Shown: positions 19,704-31,998 of the stretch, piece by piece
How the letters are laid out: every line of letters begins with the position of its first letter
Position numbering within the stretch: position 1 is the first letter of the stretch
Assembly (NCBI GenBank): GCA_030248225.1
Contig: JASANE010024936.1
Span: 1 to 64,000 of the forward strand
Length of the DNA: 64,000 nucleotides
Direction of reading: 5' to 3'
From: Trileptium ribeirensis
Taxonomy: Eukaryota; Nematoda; Enoplea; Enoplida; Thoracostomopsidae
The notes under the pieces: generated by a model
Told to the model about the DNA's origin: nothing
Database searches by the model: none
Seen by the model: the letters and a program-made list of their open reading frames with translations, nothing else
Made by a program: the position numbers and the translations under genes

Positions 19704-20817
19704 TGTAACGATGTATTACCGTGGGAACCTAAATGTAGTTGCGTCATCGTTTCGTTTATATAGTGTGTTTGTTTATTCGTGTGTAGTCTAGTACATAGCA
19801 TATATAATAGAAACATGTGTGAACTTGTTTACCGTTGATGTTTGGAAAAACTGTATGCGTATGATATAGAAAATACGTATAATAGTTGTATGACGTATAT
19901 ATATATATATTATATTTTGTGCCGTGTGTATAAAAATCGTAAAAGATTTGTTGTTTTGAAAATAGCAAAGTTCTCGGCATATTGTATCCATAGCATAAAT
20001 TCATGCAAATCCGGGCAAGGGGGATGATTTGGACATATGCTGATTATGATGCCAAATGCCATAGGGCACGTTGTAGATTATACAAACCAAATTTGGCATC
20101 ATTTGGCCCACCCGTTAAGGAGTTACGGACCTCATCCCCTAGGCCATTTTTAGTAATACGAATTTTATTTAGTTCTTGAAATTATTAAGATTAAGAGAGT
20201 TTAAAATAATATAAAATTTTAAAATTTGTGTGCCGGTGCTACAGTTTAGGTACCTATCGGATTTGAGTGTAGCCACTGGGTGCCTTAACCATTACACTTA
20301 CATTAGCGGATATGTAAGTGTATTTCTGCTGAATTTTCTTGAAAATCTTGAAATTTGTTTTGATTTAGGGATTCCGAGAATTTCATAAAAAGGGTCTCTC
20401 TAACGCAAAAATTAAAACTTATGTTAGAGAGCTAATTTTACTATTCTAAGCATTCATAACCCGGTTGGCAGCAATTATATTAAAAATTAACGGGTTAGAG
20501 AGATTTCAGAACTAGGTTTCTTTTGAGTTCCATGAAATCGGGTTTAGAAAAATTATTTAAGCGGTTGCGCTGTTAGATCAGGGCCTCAGAAGCTGCGCAA
20601 TCAAGGTGAGTGCGGTTCAGCCGTTTATATGTTTAATTGAAATTTGTTGTAATTTGCGAAATAAAAAGTCTGTATTATAAGTGGTGACATATTAGGTCCC
20701 TAGGAATAAGCTAATAAAGCATTGGATATCTTGGTGGAGAATTTTGGGGGAATATTGGGCGTAGTTCGTGTGTAATCTACAGTGGGATTAAACACCCCTA
20801 CGACCACGTAGGCTACA
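19704..20817 (+). repeat. 3' LTR
   Basis: It runs from TGTAACGATGTATTACC to CACGTAGGCTACA, with intact TG...CA ends and an AATAAA at 20660-20665. It aligns over its whole length with 7302-8405. A (TA)n expansion at about 19899-19914 is specific to this copy. CATC, the target duplication, follows at 20818-20821. Confidence 0.9.
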
Positions 20818-21634
20818 CATCATTGTGGATAATGTCCCATTTATTGTCATCATTTTGCCAACTTTAGATGGTGGGCGTTAACATCATTGTGGATAATGTC
20901 CAATTTTTTGTCACCATTCTGCCAACTTTAGATGGTGGGTGTTAACATCATTGTGGCTAGTGTTCAATTTTTCGACATCATTCTACCAACTTGAGAGGAT
21001 GGGCGTTAACATCATTGTGGATAATGTCCCATTTTTGTCATCATTTTGTCAACTTGAGAGGGTGGGCGTTAACATCATTGTGGATAATGTCTAATTTTTT
21101 TGTCATCATTCTGCCAACTTTAGATGGTGGGTGTTAACATCATTGTGGATAATGTCCAATTTTTTGTCATCATTCTGCCAACTTTAGATGGTGGGTGTTA
21201 ACATCATTGTGGATAATGTTCCATTTTTCGACATCATTCTACCAACTTGAGAGGGTGGGTCTTAACATCGTTGTGGATAATGTCTCATTTTTTGTCATCA
21301 TTCTGTCAGCTTGAGAGGGTGGGCGTTAACATCATTGTGGATAATGTTCAATTTTTTATCATCATTCTGCCAACTTTAGATGGGGGGCGTTAACATCATT
21401 GTGGATAATGTCCAATTTTTGTCATCATTCTGCCAACTTTAGATCGTGAGTGTTAACATCATTGTGGATAATGTTCAATTTTTTGTCATCATTCTGCCAA
21501 CTTTAGATGGTGGGTGTTAACATCATTGTGGATAATGTCCCATTTTTTTGTCATCATTCTGTCAACTTGAGAGGGTGGGCGTTAACATCATTGTGGATGA
21601 TGTCCAATTTTTCGTCATCATTCTACCAACTTGG
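20818..21634 (+). repeat. 64-bp satellite, right part (about 12.7 units)
   Basis: It continues the array of 7005-7301. Unit starts at 20818, 20882, 20946, 21010 and 21073 show the period. Two unit variants alternate irregularly: one with CTTGAGAGGGTGGGC and one with CTTTAGATGGTGGGT, which points to mixed amplification. It ends abruptly at TTCTACCAACTTGG. Confidence 0.92.
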
Positions 21635-24600
21635 GATATATATACTTGAAATACAGTAGGAAGATGAAAATAAATTAAGTAAATTAGTTTGTTTATGCCC
21701 GTCAATCATCGACCCTTAACGCCTGAGCCGTTTTTCTTGGTCGGCGACTCAAAATCTTCCTTATATGCTCTATGTGTGGCTCAGATTACCTTTACGCCAC
21801 TGATTTGCCTTGTTCCAGGCGAAAATGTTTCCATTTTGTCTATTTTGTTATAAAAGATGTACATATGTAAAATCAATTTTTTGCTCCTACGCTGGGCACT
21901 CCATTCGCTACGAATTTGGCGATGAGGCATGAACCAGGAGCCCCTGGTTCCGAACCATCCGTTTTATTGTTATTTATGCGTTTGTATTTCTGGCACCGTT
22001 ATGTCTTCAAGTGTTGAAGTTATGTATTCGCGCCACACGAAGTAAATTAATTAGGGGAATTTTGTGTTTTCGGTGGAAGATTTCAGCCGACTCTACTCTG
22101 TTTAAAGCGTAGGCTTAGATATATTGGCGTTATACTGATTCAAAATGGAAGATTTGCTATGAGCAGTTCGGACAGTAATCTGGTTTTTTGATGCCCAAAA
22201 TTGTTATAGCTAAAATATTTCGAGTAGCTTTGTTAGCCAAATTTTGTATGCAACGTCTCACATAAAGTGGTTTAAATCGTGGAATTTCAGTAGTGATCAG
22301 ACGCCTCCATTCTTGGTGCTGCAATAATAAAAATTATAATATTTTTCTTATCCTATGTTTCATCTTAAACAACCTGGCTCACAAAAATGAGTGTCGCAAG
22401 CGGCAATATATCAAGGTAATTTGTGACGTGTAAAAGCTTTGTCAGTAAGATTCAACGCCGAAATCAAATAGCATTATTTCAATAATACGATACTCCTTTT
22501 CTGTGAATGTTTTAGCTTATACAGTATCGTTTGGCACTTTCTAATTTTTAGCGGATGGCTATAGTTAATTTTCGCTACGTAAACTTCATTCTTAGTCTTT
22601 TGAACAGTTGCTCGATTTTGAGATTTCATTGCAGTTGTTCGAGTCAAAATGGCTGGCAGTTAATTAATTATTTATTTTTGTGTTTCGCATTACCTTTGAT
22701 ATTTCAGGTTTCATGATGGCAAATTGACGCTCATCGGCCGACTATCGAAATTTTCATTCTGGCATCATCTTAATTGAATAGGTATATACAAACCACACGA
22801 TATTTTAGTTGGATTGTTGCTACTGTTATGACTTGATTGTTGCTGTATATATATATACTGTAATACTATAATGTTATGAATAATGATGCGCAGTGATATG
22901 GTTTACCAAGCCTATGTTGCATACACTATTTTATAGTGCACATCATTATTTCATGTTATTTAAACGAAGGAAGCGGAGTTTCTACTTAGGACTCTAGGGG
23001 AGAGATCGTTAAAATTTGTATATTTTATCTGTTTCTGTGACGCATAAGTCATGTTCAGGTGGATGCATTTCGATAAATAATTTTTATTTGATAGCACAAA
23101 GGATGAGCTTTTAGTTTAACCTGTACAGCTCCGGCTTTATTTTCGGAGTCAAATTGGCAAAAGCAGGTTTATAAAGGTTCGCTGCCAAGTTTGGCTATAC
23201 GGGTAACGTCTTTCGCAAATACATATCTCGCGACACAGGCTTAGCATCAAAAACCGATTCAAGCTGCGCGACTTTTTTGTGGCATTACTCCTTGGGGGTT
23301 TGTGGGCCTGAATATGGTTCGTCGACCTTTTTTCGATTGTGACAAGTTGTTGCGTCTTTTTACCTTACAACGAGTGTATCCAATGTTTTTGTTATATAGG
23401 GTCGAACTTGACTATATTATACCTTTGCATGAGCTTTCAAGGGTTTTACTGTCCGCGAAATCAATTTCCAGAATGTAGTAAGTTTCAATATTGTTTGGTT
23501 ATTTACTGCTTGGAGAGCATCAAGAATGATCTATATATAGGTTTTTCTGAATGCGATGGTTTGGTTATCTGGAGTCCAAGACAAGTACTACATACGTTTT
23601 CAACTGTTCTCAATTCATTTAGGTTCAATTAACCCGATTGCCAGAATACAGTATGCCTACAGTCTGTTTTGTCCAAAGCCCTCCGAAAAGTGGGGGAGGG
23701 AATCTCAGGTGCCCCCATATGCATTCTTGTGGGAAATTTAAAATTGGGGAGGGGTATCAATTTTGTTTAGAAATGCTAAATATTACTGTATTTTCATGTT
23801 GTTTTAATGCCGTAAATGTATTTTCAAGCTATAAAACGATGTTTTATCATTATAAATAGTGGTAATTAATGTTTAAAAACAATTTGCAATTACACAATAC
23901 AATACGTAGATTTTCAGACATAAAATTTTTAGTTTAGTTACTTTGGATTTAGTTGAACATTGGGGGTTCGGTCGAGTAGGGGGGTGGCGGACATTCGGGG
24001 ATTTGGAAAGTGCCCCCCCCCACTGTCGACAGTCAATAGTTTGTTAACGTATTTGGTACAGGGCATCAAGAAAGGTCTACATGTTTTAGGCATGCTCAAT
24101 ACTATGGTTTGGTTATCTAAAGACTAGTACGAATACCTCGTGCGTTTTCGTTGTTTTTGATAGGTTTAGAATCGACGAGGTTTTAGGGCTTTCAATGGGT
24201 TCAGGGTTACAGAGGTTTTAGCGTAGTATATACATCAAACACAAAGCCTGATACAAGTGATTACACAAAATGAAACCGCGATGAAATTATGCGTCTCCGT
24301 TTCACCCTCGCTTGCGAGTTACTAGTAGTGATACTATTATATTCAGAATAAAGTGGAAATTTCGGATATTTTTTGGTATATTGGGGTCTCGACGGGGTGC
24401 TGAAAAATTGCCAGCACACGTCTGTTAACCAGAGAATCGAGTTTGGGAAAGGTAGCCAGCTTCAAGTTAAGTCCAAACGGCTAAATAGCTAATTTCGGAC
24501 GGAAACTGGAATTTTGTGACTCTGAAGTTGGTTAGTTGAATTAAGAAATTTTCGGGAAAATAAGTGACATATCAGGTTACCATTTTTTAAATGTATCTAA

Positions 24601-26246
24601 TCTCTAAATCCTAAAATTCAGTATCTCCAAATTCATCTTATATTAATATACAAATTCAAAAAATACCATCTGAGCAGTAAAATTTTCCAAATGGTCACGA
24701 AATTTAATGTTACTTGTCCGGATTATCTCGACGTCGCGGATAATATTCGGATATGAAATCGTATTTCTTATGAAGTTTTTATTTTCCGAGTAAGATATTG
24801 TAGAAGCCACTATTTTGTAAAATGACAGTGAGATATTGAAATACATTTACAGTCTAATACTTATTGAGTGTTGTTTTATGCGAGTTTGTGTCAAATCTGT
24901 AGTCAAAAAATCAAGACCGCTTCTATTTCCTGGTTGTTGCTCAAACAGTTATGTTGTAGCACAAAATGTTCACTTACCAGGCTCGCGTTACTGGTGTAGA
25001 GGCTAACTAAATCGTCGAACCGCTGACCACTTTTGTTCTCTCAAGTTTCGCACTTTAAATTTTTAATTTCATCACGAGATATTCATTTTCAATTATCAAA
25101 ATACATGAAATTTTTTTTGCAATCCGTTTCTGAAAACAAAAATTCCATTACATTAAGTAAAAATTGACTTAAAAGTCACTTTTCAAACCGCAATATTGAT
25201 CTTTTTTGCGCCGTTTTGGAAGCTATTTAGTAATTGTTTTAAGATTTTCGTTAAGAACACTGAATTTTCAAATTTAGAAGCCCCAGGCGATCATGGTCGT
25301 AGTCTAAAGGCGAAGAAGCTAGAACAGTACACTGGACGCATCTTAGAAATTAAAAACACACACTCGTTGTTGTGCCCGAAAAGAACAACGGTTTTAGGCG
25401 CGTGTGACAAGGGCATAAAAGCTTGCCGGAACCTGAAATGTGAGATGGCGCTGAAAATGTTTAGCACTGCATTGCTTCTGTCCTGGCCTGTTTCAACTGC
25501 ATGTAAGACTACATTGACCTGAATAAGATTTGCTACTATCTACCGCACTCATTAATTCAACTCAGGACCACAGTTGCATTGTAGCGTAGTTTTTGCCATA
25601 ACTAATACGCCAGTCGTGAAACACGAAATTTATTTCTGTTTTATCTCAACTGTTGTGCGCGTGTGGTTATAAATATTGTGCAAATTGATGACTATTTCAA
25701 TGCTTACACTTTATATAATATTGAAATATTATAAAATGCTGAGAGACATTTTACAGTTGCAAATGTTACTGCTATGGTCTGGTTGGCAACTTGGATATCA
25801 TGGGAATAACTGTATTTGGCTTGCCGTCATGGCGGTTCCATTGCTTCCGATGTGTGGATTGCTGTTGGTGTCGAAAATATTGTGCGGAAATGGATCGCTA
25901 ATTTTAATGACATTGCAACTGATGAAACGTTCATTGCGCCGCTTTTAATAAATACGTATTGGAACTTGTTTATTCTCTCAACTCAGATATTCGTGCTTTG
26001 TGAATAATTTCGACAACGATTTGGAGGGGTTTGCGGCATAATGTGTGATCACTGTTTTGTTTGTAAACAATGAATTCACAGCTTCTTTTTGATGTTATCG
26101 TGTAGCGAGCGCTATGGAGCCAGTATATGTGTTTCGTCGATTGGCGACCATTATTTAATGGTGCCATTATTAGTTTACACAGATTTTTGCTAAGACATAT
26201 GAATTAACCAATGGTTTAGGGTATTTTTATTTACCCCCCCCCCCCC
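21635..26246. other. Non-coding AT-rich stretch with a diverged duplication
   Basis: No gene is recognised. Segments near 23515-23635 and 24060-24180 share GCATCAAGAA, ATGGTTTGGTTATCT and a following ACGTTTTC/GCGTTTTCG block, each next to a G- or C-run, so they are diverged copies of one sequence. Frames at 25196-25522 and 25676-26007 are unbroken but resemble no family I know and overlap in different frames. Confidence 0.45.
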
Positions 26247-26828
26247 GGCCGAAATTAGTCAATTTTGAAGATACGTTGATAATTTTGGTACAATTCGACT
26301 CAGCTCAACGAGCTCATTTAGATTATATATATCCATTTTGGCCATTTTTAAACAAAACATTTTTCGATTTTTTGTGTGTTCCTAATGGTATCCAAAAAGT
26401 TCGAAACTATTTTTCTCAATAAATGTATATATAATTTTATATATGTTTTTAGATTTTATGTGTATTCGAACCGCATTGAATGATCTGAGTCGCAATGGTG
26501 GTAAAATTAGCGCAATCTGTTCATAGGTTAGGCTTAGGATTTCATATAAGTGCATATAACTCCTTAACCCGTAACCGAATTCAGCTTATTTTAGCATCAT
26601 TCGATTCAGCTTGTCAATAGGTTCCACTGATGTATAAAATTATACATTGGTGTTTTTAGAAATTTTTGGGTACGAGGTATATACCAGTAGTATTAACCCA
26701 AAAAATCGAAAAAATATTTGTTTTAAATCTGGTCAAAAAGAATATATTCTGAACCAATTTGTCGAGCTGAGTTCAATGGTACCAAAACCATCGCTGTATC
26801 TTCAAAATTAACAATTATCGGCTTGGGG
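26247..26828. mobile_element. Palindromic element, family C, double copy
   Basis: The left end GGCCGAAATTAGTCAATTTT and the following TTTTGGTACAATTCGACTC plus AGCTC are mirrored at the right end (GAGCTGAG...GGTACCAAAAC...TCTTCAAAATTAAC...CGGCTTGG). Two internal termini near 26490-26512 and 26590-26620 show that two ~230-bp units stand side by side within longer ~75-bp outer arms. The part 26530-26828 aligns with 31160-31465. No ORF is present. Confidence 0.65.
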
Positions 26829-28937
26829 AGGGGCTAAAATAAAAGTTCCATCGGTTTGTGATGTGGTACACCAAAGGAATGTTATACTGGCTGTCTAGGT
26901 TATTCGTGGCTGCGTTGTTATACTTTCATGAACATGATACACCTATGTGGATAGTTTAATGCGTTGGCTGGTTGAATTTCGTTCCAGCTAATGCATAAAT
27001 CGGGTTACACGTTCTATTTAAGATCACCAACTATCGAGTATGTTGACATGACCTTGAACGTGAAAAAGAAAAATGCAATACAGTACAGAAGTGTGATTTA
27101 ATAGGTCCGACCGCGTAAGCAGCGGTTACCCATGAAACATAGTACTGTGTAGGAGCAATTTAAAAATATTTTCAATCTAAAATTTTTATCTGTGGTTCGT
27201 TGATATTTTCTAAAATTGTGAAGAATAACCCGTTTAAAATATTTACATACATTATGTAATAAATGTTGTTTGTGTACGAATATTGCGATAATTGTTTGTC
27301 AGATTTGAGTTTGTTTGAAGCGTTTTATAAGTGGTACTATTTTTTCTTAACTGTGGAAAAGTATTTATTGCTTCAGTTTTTCTAGCAAAACGCATATCAT
27401 GAGTAGTAATTTAAATTTGGTGTCTCGTTAGTCAGGTAGAAGGGAGAACGGGTCGAATGTTTTCCGCCCGACCCGTTGGAAATCGAGGTTGACCCCGCCC
27501 GGAGCTTCAAAGTGTGGGCCCGGCCTGTTGGAAATCAAGGTCGGGCCGTACCGGAGCTGCAACATTTCTGCCCGTCCCGTTTGCAGTCGACTGCCGGTCG
27601 GACTGCGGTCCAATTTTCTCACCTTTATAGTCAGTACAGGCGTAACCACACTACAAGGCCAATATTTCTGTTTAGTACCATTGTAATTACTTAGCGTGAG
27701 CTATTAAGGGAAGTATGATAGTGAACCAGCCTGCGACGCAGGCAATAAATGCCGCAGAGCCGAAGGCATCAGATATGTTGAAATGCTCGTGTAAAAATAT
27801 TGCAATTTTTTGTTAGAACAGAGCTCTGTGCCTGGACGCTCTCAAAAGTTGGTTCCGCTGCTACTCCTGGCTCTCACAACTGTGTTTAGTTTGAAAATGT
27901 AGGCCCGGCGTTACATTTCGTTTCAGAAAATGTAGCATAAACATGAAATGAATGTATGCACGCTTACTGTACTATGATTATGTAGCTTGTCTAGATGTTC
28001 TATAACTATCATCATACACGCTCATAGTGAAAGAGTGCTATTATCACCCCCTAAGGTTCGGGCCGCCCTATCATCCCTCTGGGTGGGATGGGATATTAAT
28101 GGGAATCAAAATTCAGTTTCCATGACCATCCCGGACAAAAATCTTTCCATACTCAATATTTTAACATTTATCAAAAAATTGTCGAAAGTTTCTACTTGCG
28201 GGAGAAGCTGTATTCCTGTAAAAACTCACTAGTCAGTTTTGTCCAATTTTTTTCACGAAGCTTTCCCGATATAACAAGCTAAAAGTTACATTTCAATTGG
28301 AGTGTCAGTCGTTTTAAGGAAAAATTAACAAAGCCCGATTTTTCTCAAAATCGACATCAACTGATGTAGAAATTAAACGAGGCTGGGCTAGTCGGCGTAA
28401 AACGTCTACTCAAAACACAAACAGCCGTCACAGGTGAAAGTCGCCAAATATCGTCAAAATGTCAGAAATAAACATAGCAAATTAAATATGTATATGCTCG
28501 TTTCATATTCATGTTACATGTCTACAAGCAGATATATTGTCAAACTTATTTTAATGCGGACCTATATTTTCAAACTTCACACAATACAATTGTGTGAAAA
28601 GCCGGTTCGGCATGGTTCGATACCGGCTATATATAAAAACATAAAAATAAACGGAATATGAGCGTGGCAAACATTCAAGGTTATCGGACTATGTACTAAC
28701 CTTTGCGTTTTTAACCAGAGGTGAGAACGCAGTCTTTTGGTCTAAACGGCCCAGCCCGTTTATCACCTCAGGTCGGGTCGAGCCCCGTGCAGACTTTTTC
28801 ACTTCAGCTACGTAGCTATTCCTGCTAATATAAAAACAAAAAATGGTAAGTTCTCGCTGAGTCGAAATAAAGCTGGATGTTCGTCGCCAGTAGATGATGA
28901 CAATGACATTTTAGGGAGCAACGTTTTGTGCTGTGCT
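26829..28937. other. Non-coding stretch with a GC-rich patch
   Basis: The patch at 27460-27610 is rich in CCCG and GGGC words and has frames on both strands, none recognisable. A smaller GC-rich piece with a similar GGTCGGGTCG word lies near 28745-28785. A perfect B-box-like GGTTCGATACC at 28615-28625 has no matching A box or stems. Confidence 0.4.
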
Positions 28938-28945
28938 GTTGTATT

Positions 28946-29071
28946 CAGGGGCAGCGATCCCTAAAAATAGTGGGGATGGGGTGAGCATAAGTTTTCTTTA
29001 GTTCTTCACTCCGGATCTTTATTTCATGGGGGTGCAACTCCGTCAACCCCCCCCCGGAATCGCTGCCAATG
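28946..29071. mobile_element. hAT-type MITE with 8-bp target duplication
   Basis: The termini CAGGGGCAGCGATCCC and GGAATCGCTGCCAATG are imperfect inverted repeats of the CAGGGGC type that marks many hAT elements. The flanks GTTGTATT (28938-28945) and ATTGCATT (29072-29079) match at six of eight positions; both differences are transitions. The 126-bp interior has no coding capacity. It would depend on a hAT transposase encoded elsewhere. Confidence 0.7.
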
Positions 29072-29079
29072 ATTGCATT

Positions 29080-31159
29080 TGTGGCAAATAGAGTGTTCGC
29101 CGCGATCACAGCAGTTTTGGATATCGCCGCCCTGACGGTTGCTTTGTGTGTATTCATATGTTTCCATGTTCGGAACAGCTCGCGCTATGTGTGTGACTGT
29201 TCACAAATGACATGATACTACCTACCAGTAGAGCACTATTCCGAACTTTATTCGGTAGATGTAATTGGTTATATTTTCACCACAAACAAATATGGGCTGA
29301 AGTGGTGTTCACAGTGATTGGCAATTGCATTGTGCAGGCCCCCCTCGAAATAATATGGTTGGTGAGTTAATCCATTGTATACCATTCTTGACATACATTC
29401 CTGTTGAAGGAAGGCTCATTCACTTGTGTTCTCAGCGGCTTTTCTTAGAAGTTTTGTTTGCAGATCTAGCCACGGCTCAGCGCCTTAGTGATGATCGTAA
29501 ATTACTAGTCGTGAGTCAAACCTATTTCCAACGGAGTTTCCTGCATACTGGAACGTAGCAACAGGAGGAGTGTGGGGTTCTTCTCCTGCCCCCCCCCCCA
29601 GTTGTTACTGGCAAACAAAATGTCAACTGATGGGGTTACAATAAAATGAATGTATACGACAGGCCACCTCCGCTTGAAGAGCTTGCGAACCCTCTATCTG
29701 CATCGAGCAAGTTTGGTGAAAATGAACTCTTTAATGAGTTTGTGTTATACCGAAGCTGGTCAATTCAATATGCAGTCTGGCGAGACGTACGCAGCTATAT
29801 TGAGCACTAAGCTACAAAACGAGCCGATATCAACCATGTTGTTTAAATAGTTGAGGGTATATACACGCGTATTGTGCATTGAAGAGCACATAATATGCAG
29901 TTACAAGGATGATACACTGCTTTACAAAATGTGACCAATAGCCCTGACACAGATCGAGCGCTTACGGAAATATTACCGTTTTCGTCTGTGTTGGCTCCTA
30001 CGGCACCATTGACCTATGGGACCAAAACCCCTCGGCAAACTTATCCCATGATTAAACCTACAGCTCAAGCTATTTGTGACCCACAAGCATCTCGGCAACT
30101 TCAGAATAAGTCTGCGCCGCTGTTTTTAGGGATCTTAGTGCATTAACGAGCCTGGCATTCCATAGTTTATACTTGGGGTATCTGCGATCTTTGCTATTGG
30201 AGTTCCTATATGTCGAGTGTCCGATCAATATTGAAAAACTAGACAATTCTATTGAATCACAGGAACGCATAACACCTTTGTGATACAGCACCCGCTTGTC
30301 TGATTATACCAGGTGCAATTTTGCCAGAATGGTTTGGTGAAATTTTCGGGTATAAATTACTGCAAAAATTTGCGAACGTGACTCAGAATTTTGAACACTG
30401 GGACAACTGTTTGCGGTATTTGACGTTGTAATAATAGTGTTGACGTTCGCCGTAACATGTATATTATTTAGTCTAAACGACGTTCGTTTTGCAATATACT
30501 TTCATACGCTATAATGCCGTTTGTCGTAACATTTGTACGTAAGCGCTGCCGATGTAATGCAGCAAGCAACAATTGGGTTGCAGTCAGCGTTATTTCAACC
30601 CTGATTCTTTTATATGTGTAATATGCTGGAAGTTTTGAACAGATACAGTGACACGGTGTCACCAATAATTTTCGTCAAATGTTCCCACCTTTACAGCTTT
30701 TAGTATGGGAACGTTCTTTCAGTGTTAGAACGTGTCATTTTACGTTTTACGCATTTCATTAGAATGTTTGCCGCAATCGCCAGTATGCGTAGAATTGATA
30801 TCGTGCAATTATGTTTGGTTTCAATGGGATTTTGAGCCCAATATTCCGGTTAGTTTGTAAAAGTTGTAGTCAAATGGATTCGCAGAGAGGTCACAATACC
30901 ACTTTTAGCTTTCTTTTGGTTGCCAGCGGTTAGCGATACTAAAACGCTCTGAAAAAAAGTCTTTTCCTTTTTTTACACCTGACAATGCAAATTACTCGGG
31001 ATTCTGAGCAGTTGTGTTGATGTACACTTAAGAGCATCTCAGTTTAGTTATTTAGGCTCATGTTTTATTGTGATACGTTATTTTCAAAATATCAAAATTC
31101 GTTTCCATGACATTAATAGAAATTTTCGAATGATGCAAAAACAGTTGAACCAATTCATG
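29080..31159. other. Stretch with faint coding-like pieces, no recognised gene
   Basis: Pieces with coding-like composition occur on the plus strand: ADLATAQRLSDDRKLLVV near 29460-29514 (after TTTGTTTGCAG and before a GTGAGT), and a 54-codon ATG frame at 29646-29810 beginning MNVYDRPPPLEELAN. A third at 29931-30146 reads PLTYGTKTPRQTYPM. They do not join into one product that I recognise. They could be exons of a decayed gene or chance. Confidence 0.25.
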
Positions 31160-31465
31160 GGTTAACGACTTAGGTTAAGGCTTAATAGGCTTACGATTTA
31201 ACATTCACTCCTTAATCCACGAACTGATCGCAACCGTTTTACCGCCATTCGACTCATCTCTCAATGCGGTTCGAATGGTATATAAAATTATACATTGATC
31301 GAGAAAACATCGAAAATTTTGGGTAACATGGGAGATTATTGGGAACCCCAAAAAATCGAAAAATGTTGTAAAATGGATATTTTCTGTCTCACCTCGTTCA
31401 GCTGAGTCGAGTGGCACCACATCACCAGCTATATATCCAAGATTGACCAATTTCGGGCCGGTGGG
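31160..31465. mobile_element. Palindromic MITE, family C, another copy
   Basis: It shares with 26530-26828 the blocks TTAGGCTTA/GGCTTACGATT, CCATTCGACTCATCTC, GGTATATAAAATTATACATTG and the end CAGCTGAGTCGAGTGGCACC with CCAAGATTGACCAATTTCGG. It has no ORF. Confidence 0.65.
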
Positions 31466-31998
31466 ATTCTGGGAAAGACCAAAGTTACAAGAAATTATCT
31501 TTGAAATTTCAAAAATAGTTCTTTAAATTTTAAAAGAATATTATGGTGGTGCAAAAATCAAAGAAATTTCTCTTGAATTACAGGCAAAGTATTTCGACCG
31601 TCGAACTAATAAGTAATATGTTTCACCTCGAATTGAAACTTTTGTTATTCGGATTTTATCATTTCTTATATGACCCGATATGGATGTATTATTGCTGGTT
31701 TACAACATTATATCTAAGGCTTTGAATATACGATATTGTAGAATGAAACTAGAATATAAAATTGTTGAACGCTTAATACAAGGTGAGTGAAATAAACTTT
31801 CTCCTGTTTTATGTTCCGGCGAGCTGAACATCAGCTCCCACCAGCCGTATAACACAACTGATGAGCAATACTTGGTACAGCGTAGGAGACTGGAAGCATT
31901 AGCTGGTATATTTTAAAGTTTTCCAAACATTCGCCTGAAAAAGAAACACTTTCAACCACCGTAAACTTTATTCGTCTCAACTACCAAAAGCTGTACCG
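31466..31998. other. Non-coding, nothing recognised
   Basis: Short frames only. It leads directly into the 442-bp tandem duplication. Confidence 0.4.

Larger units (their letters stand above)
7302..20817 (+). mobile_element. LTR retrotransposon (Ty3/gypsy-type), carrying a nested Tigger element
   Basis: Two near-identical 1.1 kb direct repeats bound the element, with TGTA...TACA ends (the 5' copy has lost the G of TG). CATC precedes the 5' LTR and CATC follows the 3' LTR. Removing the element rebuilds the satellite word AACATCATTGTGG, so CATC is a 4-bp target duplication. A gag-like region follows the 5' LTR and a polypurine tract precedes the 3' LTR, giving plus orientation. Without the nested Tigger (11317-15714) the element is about 9.1 kb. 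No reverse transcriptase, RNase H or integrase motif is readable in the remaining 6.9 kb interior, so it is a heavily decayed or a gag-only non-autonomous element. No convincing primer-binding site adjoins the 5' LTR; the first TGG word lies about 17 bases inside. Confidence 0.85.

Noticed and set aside
19704..20817. Solo LTR interpretation
   Set aside because: The flanks of this LTR alone do not show a duplication, a polypurine tract adjoins it, and pairing it with 7302-8405 gives matching CATC flanks in a shared satellite.
27428..27694. Overlapping frames in a GC-rich patch
   Set aside because: Frames are open on both strands because of composition; no domain pattern is seen in any of them.
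28608..28630. Perfect B-box word GGTTCGATACC
   Set aside because: No A box at the right distance and no paired stems around it.
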